Of a stretch of DNA of 64,000 nucleotides, positions 24,580 through 33,336 are shown piece by piece (positions within the stretch are counted from its first letter, which is position 1; the number at the start of each line of letters is the position of its first letter). Where the stretch lies: NCBI RefSeq assembly GCF_031119625.1, contig NZ_JAVHZV010000009.1, positions 1 through 64,000 on the forward strand, read 5' to 3'. The notes beneath the pieces were generated by a model. The model did not search any database. It saw only the letters and a program-made list of their open reading frames with translations, and was not told the origin of the DNA. The translations under genes and the position numbers were made by a program. The stretch is from Pseudomonas sp. G34. GTDB lineage: Bacteria; Pseudomonadota; Gammaproteobacteria; Pseudomonadales; Pseudomonadaceae.

Positions 24580-26619
24580 ATGGCTGACTTACTGAACATT
24601 GGCCTGTCGGGCTTGGCGGCGAACAAGACTTCGCTGGCCGTTACCGGCCATAACATCACCAACATCAACACCCCCGGGTTCTCGCGCCAGGACACCATCC
24701 AGGCCACGCGTACGCCGGAATTCAGCGGTGCCGGCTACATTGGCAGCGGCACCTCGCTGGTGGACATTCGCCGCAGCTACAGTGAGTTTCTCACCACCCA
24801 GCTGCGCAGCAGCACCGCGCTGAGCAGCGACGTGAAGGCCTACAAGAGTCAGATCGACCAGCTCGATGCGTTGCTGGCCGGCACCACCACGGGCGTTACG
24901 CCGTCGCTGCAGAAATTCTTCTCCTCATTGCAGACGGCCGCCGAGGATCCTTCCAACCTGCCGGCCCGGCAGTTGGTGCTGTCCGAGGCAGAGGGCCTGA
25001 GCCGGCGTTTCAATACCGTCTACGACCGCCTGAGCGAGCAGAACAGCTTCGCCAACAAGCAGATGGGCGCCGTTACCGAGCAGATCAATCGGCTTTCTGG
25101 CTCCATCGCTCGCCTCAACGAATCCATCGCGATTGCCCAGTCCAATGGCAGCCAGCCCAACGACCTGCTGGATGCGCGTGAAGAAGCACTGCGCCAGCTG
25201 TCGACGTTCGTGGGCGTCAACGTCGTGGCGCAGAACGACGGCACCCAGAACGTCTTCATCGGTTCCGGCCAGCCGCTGGTGATCGGCAGTAACGCCGCGC
25301 GCCTGGAAGTGGTGCCCGGCGCCAATGATCCGAATCGCGCCGAGATCCAGTTTATCGTCGGCGCCTCCCGGCAAACCATCACGACCCAGGTGACCGGGGG
25401 AGAGCTGGGCGGCCTTCTGCGTTATCGCGAAGAGGTGCTGGACAAGACCTTCAACTCCCTCGGGCGCCTGGCGCTGTCGATCAGCGACCAGGTCAACAGC
25501 CAACTGGGGCAGGGTCTGGACCTGAAGGGGCAGGTGGGTACCAAGCTGTTTGGTGACTTCAACGAAGAGTCGCTGGCGCGCTTGCGCGTGTTGCCGTCCA
25601 CCACCAATAGCAGCAATGCCTCACCGATCCTGAACATCAGCGACAGCTCCGTGCTGACCACCAGCGACTATCGCCTGGAGTTCGACGGCACCAATTATTC
25701 GGCCCGTCGCCTGAGCGACAATCAGCCGATGACCGTGACGCAGAACCCTCCCGGTACCCTTAGTTTTCAGGACAGCGGTGGGCGCAACCAGGGTTTCCAG
25801 GTCGTGCTCGGCACGCCCGCACCAGCGGCTGGCGATTCGTTCGTGCTGCAGCCAACCCGCATTGGCGCCTCGACCATGTCGACAGTCCTCGACCAGGCCG
25901 ATCAGCTGGCCTTCGCGGCGCCGATTCGCGCCGAGGCCAACCTGCAGAACCGCGGTAATGGCGTGATCAGCCAGCCGACGTTGCAGTCCAATGGCAGCAA
26001 TATCGATCCAGCGGCCCTGCAGGCTACTTTCCCGCCACTCACGCTGACCTACGACTCGGCCGCTGGCAACTTCACCGGTCTGCCTGCCGGTGCGACGCTG
26101 ACCCGTGTCGACAATAAAGGGCAGCCGATCACGCCAGCGCCGACGCCTCTTTTCACGCCGGGGCAGCAGAACAACTTCCAGTTGACCATGGCAGACGGCA
26201 CCAGCGTCAACATGAGCCTCAGCGGCCGGCCGGAAAACGGTGATCGCTTCAGTATCGGCTTCAACCAGAACGGCGTCTCCGACAACCGTAACGCCCTGGC
26301 GCTGGTCGGCCTGCAGAGCAAGCAGGTGGTGGGCGTCGATCCCAGCGTAACGGGCATCGCCACCGGCTCCAGTTTCACCGACAGCTATGGCGATCTGATC
26401 GAGCGGGTCGGCACCCTGACTGCCCAGGCGCGGCAGGATAACGACGCCACCGGTGCTATCCTCAAACAGGCGCAGGACAACCGTGACTCGCTCTCCGCGG
26501 TCAACCTCGACGAAGAGGCGGCCAACCTGATCAAGTTCGAGCAGTACTACAACGCCTCGGCCCAGGTGATTCAAGTTGCCCGCTCTTTGTTCGATACCCT
26601 GATCGGGGCATTCAGGTAG
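24580..26619 (+). CDS. flgK: Hook-filament junction protein FlgK (HAP1)
   Basis: A 679-residue junction protein, 6 nt after flgJ. The N-terminus LNIGLSGLAANKTSLAVTGH with NITNINTPGFSRQD, and the C-terminal helix VNLDEEAANLIKFEQYYNAS, are diagnostic. The middle (about 330-600) is a long variable region. It is a client of FlgN. Confidence 0.97.
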   Translation: MADLLNIGLSGLAANKTSLAVTGHNITNINTPGFSRQDTIQATRTPEFSGAGYIGSGTSLVDIRRSYSEFLTTQLRSSTALSSDVKAYKSQIDQLDALLAGTTTGVTPSLQKFFSSLQTAAEDPSNLPARQLVLSEAEGLSRRFNTVYDRLSEQNSFANKQMGAVTEQINRLSGSIARLNESIAIAQSNGSQPNDLLDAREEALRQLSTFVGVNVVAQNDGTQNVFIGSGQPLVIGSNAARLEVVPGANDPNRAEIQFIVGASRQTITTQVTGGELGGLLRYREEVLDKTFNSLGRLALSISDQVNSQLGQGLDLKGQVGTKLFGDFNEESLARLRVLPSTTNSSNASPILNISDSSVLTTSDYRLEFDGTNYSARRLSDNQPMTVTQNPPGTLSFQDSGGRNQGFQVVLGTPAPAAGDSFVLQPTRIGASTMSTVLDQADQLAFAAPIRAEANLQNRGNGVISQPTLQSNGSNIDPAALQATFPPLTLTYDSAAGNFTGLPAGATLTRVDNKGQPITPAPTPLFTPGQQNNFQLTMADGTSVNMSLSGRPENGDRFSIGFNQNGVSDNRNALALVGLQSKQVVGVDPSVTGIATGSSFTDSYGDLIERVGTLTAQARQDNDATGAILKQAQDNRDSLSAVNLDEEAANLIKFEQYYNASAQVIQVARSLFDTLIGAFR

Positions 26620-26639
26620 TGGCGTGAACGCGCTCGGCT

Positions 26640-26665
26640 GGTAGGGTGGGCTTCAGCCCACAAAC
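26640..26665. repeat. REP-like palindrome between flgK and flgL
   Basis: GTGGGCT-TC-AGCCCAC (26646-26661) within TAGGGTGGGCTTCAGCCCACA, a repeat type scattered in pseudomonad intergenic regions. It could attenuate or stabilise the flgK-flgL mRNA. Confidence 0.65.
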
Positions 26666-26766
26666 ACACGATCAACCATCCAGCGCTGGCCGGATGGTGA
26701 ACAAATCCCCAAGCGGGTGCGGCGCTGGCAAACAGACCAGGTACCGCTCGAGAAGGTGAGGCAGTT

Positions 26767-28011
26767 ATGCGTATTTCCACTCTCCAGGCATTCAACAACG
26801 GCGTTCAAGGCCTGCAGCGCAACTACGCCAATGCCATTCGCACCCAGGAGCAGATCAGTACCGGCAACCGCATCCTCACGCCTGCCGATGATCCGGTGGC
26901 ATCGGTGCGCCTGCTGCAACTCGAGCAGCAGCAGAACGTGCTGACCCAGCATAAGGAAAACCTGAATGCGGCGGATAACAGCCTGGTTCAGGAGGAAAGC
27001 GTTCTGCAGTCGGTAAATACCGTACTTAACCGGGTACAGGAGCTGGCTGTCACTGCCGGTAACGGCGCACTGGCTCCCGAGCAGCGCAAGGCGATCGCCG
27101 CGGAATTGCGTGAACGTGAAGACGAACTGCTCGGCTTGATGAATACCAAGAATGCCCGTGGTGAATATCTTTTCTCGGGTTTTCAAGGCAAAGCCGAGCC
27201 TTTCGTACGCAATGCCGATGGCACTTACAGCTATCAGGGTGATGAAGGGCAGCGCAGGCTGGAAATTGCCAGTTCGCTCAGCGTACCGATCAGCGACAAC
27301 GGCAAGAAGGTCTTTCAGGACGTTATCAATGCCGGTCGCCTGGATGCAGCCGTTGCCGCCCAGCCTGGGTCGACCCTGCGTGCCTCCACCCCGCTGGTTC
27401 AGGATGAGGTGGCATTTGGCGCTACACCGCGTTTCCCGGATGGGGGCGTGGATATCGTCTTCGGCAACCCGGATGCCAATAGCTACGAGGTGTTTGCCGC
27501 TGGAACCACCGCCCCGGCACTGGCCACCGGCGCCATGGACGACAAACCAGAGGATAGCGACAAGCTGGTATTTCGCGGCGTGGTGATCAACTTCGATGGA
27601 GCCCCTGCGGCAGGCGATACGGTAACCGTCACCTCCGACCCCAACCGACAGAAACAAGGCGCGCTCGATACCATCGCCAGCCTGCGCAAGTCGCTCGAGG
27701 AGGCGCCGGCAACGCCGGAGGGTAACCTTCAGATTCGCGATGCCGTCGCCCAGGCGATGACCAACCTGTCGCATGCCAGCGTCACGGTCGACGCCACCCG
27801 TGGCGACATTGGTGCGCGCCGAAACATCATCGAAAGTACGCTGACCAGCAACGAAGACACCGCCCTCGCCAACAAGTCGGTGCAGGCCGAACTGCGTGAG
27901 CTGGACTATCCCGAGGCGCTCTCGCGCCTGTCATTCCAGACGCTGATTCTCGAGGCTGCGCAGCAGAGCTACGTGAAGATCAGTAGTCTGAATCTGTTCA
28001 ATAAGCTTTGA
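26767..28011 (+). CDS. flgL: Hook-filament junction protein FlgL (HAP3)
   Basis: A 414-residue junction protein of the flagellin superfamily. It starts MRISTLQAFNNGVQGLQRNY with the flagellin-type N-terminal helix (STGNRILTPADDPVASVRLL) and ends YPEALSRLSFQTLILEAAQQ with the C-terminal helix. SD GAGAAGGTGAGG. No promoter of its own was recognised in the 147-bp gap, so it is likely read from flgF. Confidence 0.96.
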   Translation: MRISTLQAFNNGVQGLQRNYANAIRTQEQISTGNRILTPADDPVASVRLLQLEQQQNVLTQHKENLNAADNSLVQEESVLQSVNTVLNRVQELAVTAGNGALAPEQRKAIAAELREREDELLGLMNTKNARGEYLFSGFQGKAEPFVRNADGTYSYQGDEGQRRLEIASSLSVPISDNGKKVFQDVINAGRLDAAVAAQPGSTLRASTPLVQDEVAFGATPRFPDGGVDIVFGNPDANSYEVFAAGTTAPALATGAMDDKPEDSDKLVFRGVVINFDGAPAAGDTVTVTSDPNRQKQGALDTIASLRKSLEEAPATPEGNLQIRDAVAQAMTNLSHASVTVDATRGDIGARRNIIESTLTSNEDTALANKSVQAELRELDYPEALSRLSFQTLILEAAQQSYVKISSLNLFNKL

Positions 28012-28075
28012 TCCCTCCGCGGGTAGTGCCACATTCTGCTTTTGCAGGTGGCAATCAGTAGCAGCTTCTCTGCAG

Positions 28076-28092
28076 TTGGCTAATCTTTTGCT
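28076..28092 (+). promoter_or_regulatory. Sigma-54 promoter of the flagellin-glycan operon
   Basis: TTGGCTAATCTTTTGCT: GG at 28078-28079, 10 nt, GC at 28090-28091; start at about 28103, 73 nt before the first ATG. It matches TTGGC-N8-TTGCT but has T instead of A after GGC. Confidence 0.72.
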
Positions 28093-28175
28093 TGATTGCC
28101 TTTGAATGTCGGAAGATTGACGCAGAGTCGATCGCCAGTGGCGCGTCGCGCCTACCATGCCCGTGTGGAGAACGA

Positions 28176-28934
28176 ATGAGCACTCAAGGCCGGATAAAAG
28201 GAACCAACATTCCTATCGACTACGAGGCTACACAGGCCTTTTTCGAGGAGAGAGGCCGGCGAGAATATGCCAGTGCTCTAAGTACCACGATGTATCAGGA
28301 CAATGACCCCGAGCTGGTCATGCAGCGCGATCAGGCCGAAAAAGCCGTGCTGGCACCACAGCTGCAGCTTCCTGCAGCAGCCCGGGCTCTCGATATCGGC
28401 TGTGGGGTTGGGCGCTGGGGCTGGTTTCTTCATCAGACCGCTCCCGGCATCGACTACCTGGGTATCGATTTCTCGGCAGCTCTGATTCAGAAGGCCAGGC
28501 AGGAAGCCCAGCAGCGGGGGGACAACTCGTTGCGCTTCCAGACCATGTCGGCCATCGATATCCAGCCAGACGAATTGCTGGTCAGGCCACCCTTTGATCT
28601 GGTGATCATCTCGGGGCTGCTGATTTATCTCAATGACGATGACTGCATAAAGGTGTTGCGTTCAGCCTGCGAATTATGTGCGCCCGATGGAAAGATCTAC
28701 CTGCGCGAACCCGTGGGTGTGCAAGAGCGCCTGACGCTTGATCGATTCTATTCAGAAGAATTGAGGTACGAGTATTCGGCCATTTACCGCACGGTTGCCG
28801 AGTTGGAAGAGTTGCTGGCGCAGGCGCAGCTCTTGCCGGCCTTTGCTATCCAGGTATCTGCATGCCTGTTTTCCGCTGATCTGGAAAAAAGAGCGGAAAC
28901 TCGGCAGCACTATTTCATCCTTCAAAAAAGTTGA
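28176..28934 (+). CDS. Class I SAM-dependent methyltransferase (glycan operon)
   Basis: A 252-residue Rossmann methyltransferase. The SAM-binding motif I is LDIGCGVGRWG (near residue 73), with acidic motif II YLGIDFSAALI and motif IV-like DLVIISGLLIYLNDDD. It is the first gene of the eight-gene operon between flgL and fliC, starting at an ATG behind GTGGAG. Its likely role is methylating a sugar or substituent of the flagellin glycan (inference from context). The acceptor cannot be read from the sequence. A similar gene type opens the b-type flagellin glycosylation island of P. aeruginosa as I recall it. Confidence 0.82.
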   Translation: MSTQGRIKGTNIPIDYEATQAFFEERGRREYASALSTTMYQDNDPELVMQRDQAEKAVLAPQLQLPAAARALDIGCGVGRWGWFLHQTAPGIDYLGIDFSAALIQKARQEAQQRGDNSLRFQTMSAIDIQPDELLVRPPFDLVIISGLLIYLNDDDCIKVLRSACELCAPDGKIYLREPVGVQERLTLDRFYSEELRYEYSAIYRTVAELEELLAQAQLLPAFAIQVSACLFSADLEKRAETRQHYFILQKS

Positions 28935-28939
28935 GCGCT

Positions 28940-29542
28940 ATGGCCACAGCCTATTGCTTCGATCTCGATGGCACCCTGACTCAGCAGGAGCTGCTGCCAT
29001 TGATCGCATCGTCCGTCGGTTTGGAGGATGAGATATCGGTACTGACCGAAGCGACCATCAATGGAATTCTCCCATTCGAAAAATCCTTCAAGCTGCGCGT
29101 TCGCTTGCTGCGTGATGCGAATATCGACTGGATTCACTCAGCGCTTCTGGAGCAGGTCGAATTCAACGCGGACATGATCAAGTTCATCGCCAGCCGACCT
29201 GATCAGTGCTTCGTGGTAACAGGCAACCTCGATGTGTGGGTCAAGCCCGTACTTGATCGCCTGGGTATTCAGAGCTTCACGTCGATAGCGCAGATGAACG
29301 GTTCCCGCATCGAAGGGATCGAGCATATCTTGCACAAGGGCGATGCCGTCCTTGGCCTGCGCGATCGCTTCGACCGTATCATCGCCGTCGGCGATGGCAT
29401 GAACGATGTGCCGATGTTCGAAATGGCAGACTGGCGCATCGCGTTTGGCGGTGCCCACAGCCCGAATCACCTCCTGGTGAAGTTGAGTGACTTTGTCGTG
29501 AACGACGGAGGTGCGTTGTGTCGCCTATTAAACACGTTGTAA
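28940..29542 (+). CDS. HAD-family phosphatase, SerB-like (glycan operon)
   Basis: A 200-residue haloacid dehalogenase hydrolase. The nucleophile motif DLDGT lies at residues 8-12 (CFDLDGTLTQQE), motif II at VVTGN, the Lys motif at HKGDAV, and the Mg2+-binding motif at GDGMNDVPM. It resembles phosphoserine-phosphatase-like enzymes that dephosphorylate small metabolites. ATG at 28940 lies 5 nt after the methyltransferase stop; a TTG at 28931 that overlaps it is the alternative. In this operon it probably dephosphorylates an intermediate of the glycan substituent. Confidence 0.85.
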   Translation: MATAYCFDLDGTLTQQELLPLIASSVGLEDEISVLTEATINGILPFEKSFKLRVRLLRDANIDWIHSALLEQVEFNADMIKFIASRPDQCFVVTGNLDVWVKPVLDRLGIQSFTSIAQMNGSRIEGIEHILHKGDAVLGLRDRFDRIIAVGDGMNDVPMFEMADWRIAFGGAHSPNHLLVKLSDFVVNDGGALCRLLNTL

Positions 29543-30189
29543 TCAGCGCCGCCGGGATTGGCTCCAGGCTGGGGTTGAACAAGCCCAAGTGCCTGGTCGA
29601 AATAGCAGGGCGCACGCTGCTCGACTATCACCTCGAACGCCTGAGTTGGGCGGAGAATATCTGGCTGGTTGTCGGCTTCGAAGAAACCGACGTCATCCGC
29701 CACGCAATGTCCTTGCGTAACGACCTGATCATCGTTCGCAACCCGGACTACGCGAGGACCAATACGCTCCAGAGCATCCATCGTGTATCGCGGCATTTGC
29801 AGGAGCGATTTCTGGTCATCGATGCCGATACCGTCGTCGAGCCGGCATCATTCAACGCCTTCATGGCGGCAGCCAACGAGTGCACGCAGTTGATCGGTAT
29901 TTCCCGTTATACGACCAGCGATGGTGTTCGCGTGCTCCTCGACGAAGCCGGCGCGTGCGTCACCGCGTTCACGCGGGCGCCAGAGCATGCCTGGGAATGG
30001 ACCGGCATTGCCGTCATCGATCCGACGGTTGTGGTGGACAAACCCATCTACGTCTACCAGGCACTTGAAGCGTCTCTGCCCATGCGCGCTGCCGAGATCA
30101 AGGCATTCGATATCGACACGATTGCCGACCTTGATATGGCGCGCCAGGTTCTTGCAGATGGATGGCTCGATAGAGATAACTATGCATAA
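29518..30189 (+). CDS. Nucleotidyltransferase, NTP_transferase family (glycan operon)
   Basis: A 223-residue nucleotidyltransferase that would activate a phosphorylated sugar, alditol or amino-alcohol as an NDP (perhaps CDP) derivative. It has the signature SAAGIGSRLGLNKPKCLVEI (residues 10-29) and the metal-binding Asp in FLVIDADTVVE. GTG start at 29518 with GGAGG 7 nt upstream; overlaps the phosphatase gene by 25 nt, indicating coupling. Length and motif resemble LicC/CTP-type transferases more than RmlA. The substrate is not determinable. Confidence 0.82.
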   Translation: MSPIKHVVISAAGIGSRLGLNKPKCLVEIAGRTLLDYHLERLSWAENIWLVVGFEETDVIRHAMSLRNDLIIVRNPDYARTNTLQSIHRVSRHLQERFLVIDADTVVEPASFNAFMAAANECTQLIGISRYTTSDGVRVLLDEAGACVTAFTRAPEHAWEWTGIAVIDPTVVVDKPIYVYQALEASLPMRAAEIKAFDIDTIADLDMARQVLADGWLDRDNYA

Positions 30190-31330
30190 CGACTCGATCA
30201 ACACCGCCAAAAAGCACCTGTTAATCCTTCATCAACTGCCTGAGTCCTGGGCCAATGTACGGTCCGTCTGGGAGGCCGCTCGGGCTGACGATGCAGTCGA
30301 CGTCTCGGTGATATTGCTGCCATTCATCCATCGCGATTACCAGTGGCAGCGCGACCAGGCTGAGGCGCACCTGCGCGCGCTTGGCGTGCCGTTCGTGCCG
30401 TGGGATACCCATGTGCTCGATGGCGAGCGGATTGACGCCGTGCTGTACACCTCGCCTTATGATGAGACCAGGCCGGCCGCCTATAAATTTGCCGAGCTTC
30501 GCCAACGTGTGGGGCTTACCGCGTACATCCCCTATGGTCTGGAAGTGGGGGGCGGCGAGCAGAACTACGTCTACCAGTACGGCCAGCCCGTCACCGCTCA
30601 TGCGGATGCCGTTTTTGTAAGGTCGCAAAGTGTTCGCGAGATGTTCGCCCGCCATTGCCCGACGGGTGCCGGCCATGTCCACGTCACCGGGCATCCGCGT
30701 ATGGATGGGCTGGTCGATATCGCGCAGTTTCCAGTGGACCCAGCGCTGCTGGCGGCGATTGGCGAGCGCAAGGCCGTGCTGTGGAACGCGCACTTTTCAT
30801 TCGATGGCGACCTGTGGTCGACCTTCGATCAACTGGCGGCCGGCATTCTCGATGCGTTCGCCTCGCGTCCGGATCTCGTGCTGCTGTTGCGCCCCCATCC
30901 GCTGTTATGGAAAAAGCTGATCAACCTGAACATTCTGAACGAGCACGAGATAGCGGATCTCAAGGTGCAGTTGAGCGCGTTGGGCGTGATCATCGATGAG
31001 CGCTCTGATCACCGCCATGCCTTCGCCGCCAGTTCGGCGATGATGAGCGATGCCGGGTCTTTCCTGATGGAGTACCTGGCGACCGGCAAGCCGGTGCTGT
31101 ACCTGAAAAACCCCCATGGCCTGGGTCTCAATGAAGAGGGCGCTGCGGTGGTACGTCAGTATCAGAGCGCTGTGGATACCGAGCAGGTCGCCGCGTTTCT
31201 CGATCAATTACGGCGAGACGAGGATCCACTGCTCCACAGTCGCAGCGCAGCGATCAGGCACTTCTTCCACCAACTCGATGGTGGCGCCGGGCGCCGTGTA
31301 CTGGACGTGCTCAAGGGGCTGATGGCATGA
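30182..31330 (+). CDS. CDP-glycerol glycerophosphotransferase-like protein
   Basis: A 382-residue protein of the TagB/TagF-like GT-B fold that transfers polyol- or similar phosphates from CDP donors in characterised relatives. Visible family elements are [22 protein letters not shown] and [21 protein letters not shown], which together form the donor-binding half. It overlaps the nucleotidyltransferase gene by 8 nt (ATG within its last codons). A preceding nucleotidyltransferase plus this enzyme suggest a phosphodiester-linked substituent on the flagellin glycan (inference). Confidence 0.78.
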   Translation: MHNDSINTAKKHLLILHQLPESWANVRSVWEAARADDAVDVSVILLPFIHRDYQWQRDQAEAHLRALGVPFVPWDTHVLDGERIDAVLYTSPYDETRPAAYKFAELRQRVGLTAYIPYGLEVGGGEQNYVYQYGQPVTAHADAVFVRSQSVREMFARHCPTGAGHVHVTGHPRMDGLVDIAQFPVDPALLAAIGERKAVLWNAHFSFDGDLWSTFDQLAAGILDAFASRPDLVLLLRPHPLLWKKLINLNILNEHEIADLKVQLSALGVIIDERSDHRHAFAASSAMMSDAGSFLMEYLATGKPVLYLKNPHGLGLNEEGAAVVRQYQSAVDTEQVAAFLDQLRRDEDPLLHSRSAAIRHFFHQLDGGAGRRVLDVLKGLMA

Positions 31331-31809
31331 CAACCCTTCATCCGCTCGCGGACATCCAGAGTCGCCAGATAGGCGATGGCTCGCGGATATGGCAGTTCGT
31401 GGTGGTCTTGGCCGATGCCGTCATCGGTCGTGACTGCAATATCAACGCGCATTGCTTCATCGAGAATGATGTGGTGCTGGGCGACCGGGTCACATTGAAA
31501 TGCGGCGTTTATCTGTGGGATGGCCTGCGGGTCGGTGACGATGTGTTCATTGGCCCGAACGTCACCTTCACCAATGATCCGTTTCCACGCTCGCGGCAAC
31601 GGCCCGAGCGCTTCCTGCCGACACACATCGAGGCCGGTGCTTCGATCGGAGCCGCGGCGGTGATCCTGCCCGGCTTGACCATCGGTGCCGGGGCGATGGT
31701 CGGTGCCGGCTCGGTCGTCACCCGGGATGTGCCCGCCCATGCGCTGGTCGTCGGCAACCCTGCACGAGTCGTGCGTTATCTGGATGATCGCCATGCGCCC
31801 GTTTCTTGA
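31327..31809 (+). CDS. Hexapeptide-repeat N-acetyltransferase, FdtC/QdtC-like
   Basis: A 160-residue left-handed beta-helix acetyltransferase. Hexapeptide repeats run through most of the chain (for example [20 protein letters not shown] and [19 protein letters not shown]), with the catalytic-loop-type NDPFPRSR in between. Next to 3-amino-sugar synthesis genes it most likely acetylates the amino group of a dTDP-3-amino-3,6-dideoxyhexose. ATGA overlap (4 nt) with the upstream gene. Whether Fuc3N or Qui3N is acetylated cannot be decided. Confidence 0.8.
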   Translation: MTTLHPLADIQSRQIGDGSRIWQFVVVLADAVIGRDCNINAHCFIENDVVLGDRVTLKCGVYLWDGLRVGDDVFIGPNVTFTNDPFPRSRQRPERFLPTHIEAGASIGAAAVILPGLTIGAGAMVGAGSVVTRDVPAHALVVGNPARVVRYLDDRHAPVS

Positions 31810-32929
31810 CCTGAAAGCGCTCATGGCGCGCGATGAGCATGCCCTGCATGCGGCATTCACCCGTGTTCTACATTCCGGGTGGTACGTGCTGGGGCCTGAG
31901 GTCGAGGCGTTCGAGCACGAATTCGCGCAACTGTGCGGCGTTGATCATGTGGTCGGGGTGGGCAATGGCCTGGATGCCCTCACGCTGATCCTGCGCGCCT
32001 ATCGCCAGCTCGGACGGCTTGCTCCGGGCGCGGAGGTGATACTGCCAGGCAACACCTTTATCGCCACGGCGTTGGCCGTTACCGAAGCCGGCCTGGTTCC
32101 GGTGCTGGTCGAACCTCAGGAGAGCGACTTTGCCATTTCGGTTGCCGCCGTCGAGGCCGCGATCACCCCCCGAACAGGGGCGGTGATCGCCGTTCATCTC
32201 TATGGGCGACTGGCTGATATGCCTGGCTTGCGGCAGCTGGCGCAGCGGCACGATCTGTTGCTGATCGAGGATTCGGCGCAGGCCCATGGCGCATGTGACG
32301 AGCACGGCCGTGTGGCGGGTTCGCTGGGGGATGCCGCGGGATTCAGTTTCTTTCCGGTGAAGAACCTGGGTGCGCTTGGCGATGGTGGCGCGGTTGCCAC
32401 CAATGATGGCGTGCTTGCTGAGCAAGTACGCAAGTTGCGCAGCTATGGCTCCTCCGAGAAATACGTTCACGACGCGAAAGGCGTGAACTCGCGCCTGGAC
32501 GAGCTGCAGGCGGCGTTGCTGCGGGTCAGGTTACGCAGGCTGGGTGAAGACGCCGAGCAGAGGCGGGCCATTGCGAATCGCTACCTGGAGGGCATAGCCC
32601 ACCCGGCGATCACCCTGCCGAGCCAACCTTCGTGGCCGCTCAGCCATGTCTGGCATCTGTTCGTGCTGAGCTGCGCGCAACGCCAGTCGCTTCAAGCGCA
32701 TTTGCAGCGTTGTGCAATTCCCACCCTGATTCATTACCCCGTGCCGATTCATCGACAGGCTGCCTATTCCGAGCTTTCCAGCCTTTCCCTTCCAGTGGCG
32801 GAACGCATGGCTGGGCAAGTGCTGAGCCTGCCTCTCTATCCCGGGATGCCAGAGGACTACGTGGCGTCGGTGATCGATGCGTGCAACGATTTTCCGCATG
32901 ACGAGAGTGGAGAGGGTTCATGTCGCTAA
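31793..32929 (+). CDS. DegT/DnrJ-type sugar 3-aminotransferase, FdtB/QdtB-like
   Basis: A 378-residue PLP-dependent nucleotide-sugar aminotransferase. The Schiff-base lysine is K190 in [18 protein letters not shown], and other family motifs include [14 protein letters not shown] and [12 protein letters not shown]. The 3-amino specificity is inferred from the neighbouring 3,4-ketoisomerase and acetyltransferase. ATG at 31793 overlaps the acetyltransferase gene by 17 nt. The product would be dTDP-3-amino-3,6-dideoxy-hexose; upstream rmlA/rmlB are not in the window. Confidence 0.88.
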   Translation: MRPFLDLKALMARDEHALHAAFTRVLHSGWYVLGPEVEAFEHEFAQLCGVDHVVGVGNGLDALTLILRAYRQLGRLAPGAEVILPGNTFIATALAVTEAGLVPVLVEPQESDFAISVAAVEAAITPRTGAVIAVHLYGRLADMPGLRQLAQRHDLLLIEDSAQAHGACDEHGRVAGSLGDAAGFSFFPVKNLGALGDGGAVATNDGVLAEQVRKLRSYGSSEKYVHDAKGVNSRLDELQAALLRVRLRRLGEDAEQRRAIANRYLEGIAHPAITLPSQPSWPLSHVWHLFVLSCAQRQSLQAHLQRCAIPTLIHYPVPIHRQAAYSELSSLSLPVAERMAGQVLSLPLYPGMPEDYVASVIDACNDFPHDESGEGSCR

Positions 32930-33336
32930 AAGATTGCAAGATCATTGATCTGCCAAAGATCGAAGACCCGCGCGGCAACCTGACTTTCGTCGAAGGCGGC
33001 CGGCATATTCCGTTCGACATCCAGCGTGTCTATTACCTCTACGATGTGCCGGGTGGCTCCCATCGCGGTGGCCATGCACACAAGGGGCTGCACCAGTTGC
33101 TGATCGCCATGTCGGGCAGCTTCGATATCTTGCTGGACGATGGCCGCACCCGATTCAAATATCACATGAACCGTTCCTACTACGGCCTCTACATTCCGCC
33201 CATGATCTGGCGTGAAATCGACAACTTCTCCAGCGGCTCCGTGTGCATGGTCATGGCTTCGCAGTTCTACGACGAAGATGACTATTTCAGGGATTACGAT
33301 GCATTCAAAAAGGCGTTACAAGGACCTTCGGCATGA
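32920..33336 (+). CDS. dTDP-4-keto-6-deoxyglucose 3,4-ketoisomerase, FdtA/QdtA (cupin)
   Basis: A 138-residue cupin that moves the keto group from C4 to C3 of dTDP-4-keto-6-deoxyglucose, giving the substrate for the aminotransferase. The cupin motifs are SHRGGHAHKGLHQLL (residues 47-61, with the His pair used in catalysis) and SGSFDILLDDG. Family signature at the N-terminus: IEDPRGNLTFVEGG. It overlaps the aminotransferase gene by 10 nt. FdtA and QdtA differ in C4 stereochemistry, not decidable by eye. Confidence 0.9.
   Translation: MSLKDCKIIDLPKIEDPRGNLTFVEGGRHIPFDIQRVYYLYDVPGGSHRGGHAHKGLHQLLIAMSGSFDILLDDGRTRFKYHMNRSYYGLYIPPMIWREIDNFSSGSVCMVMASQFYDEDDYFRDYDAFKKALQGPSA

Noticed and set aside
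28176..33336. Glycan operon as a recently acquired foreign island
   Set aside because: Codon use and GC look similar to the flanks by eye and there are no flanking repeats, integrase or tRNA. It may still be variable between strains, but the sequence alone does not show transfer.
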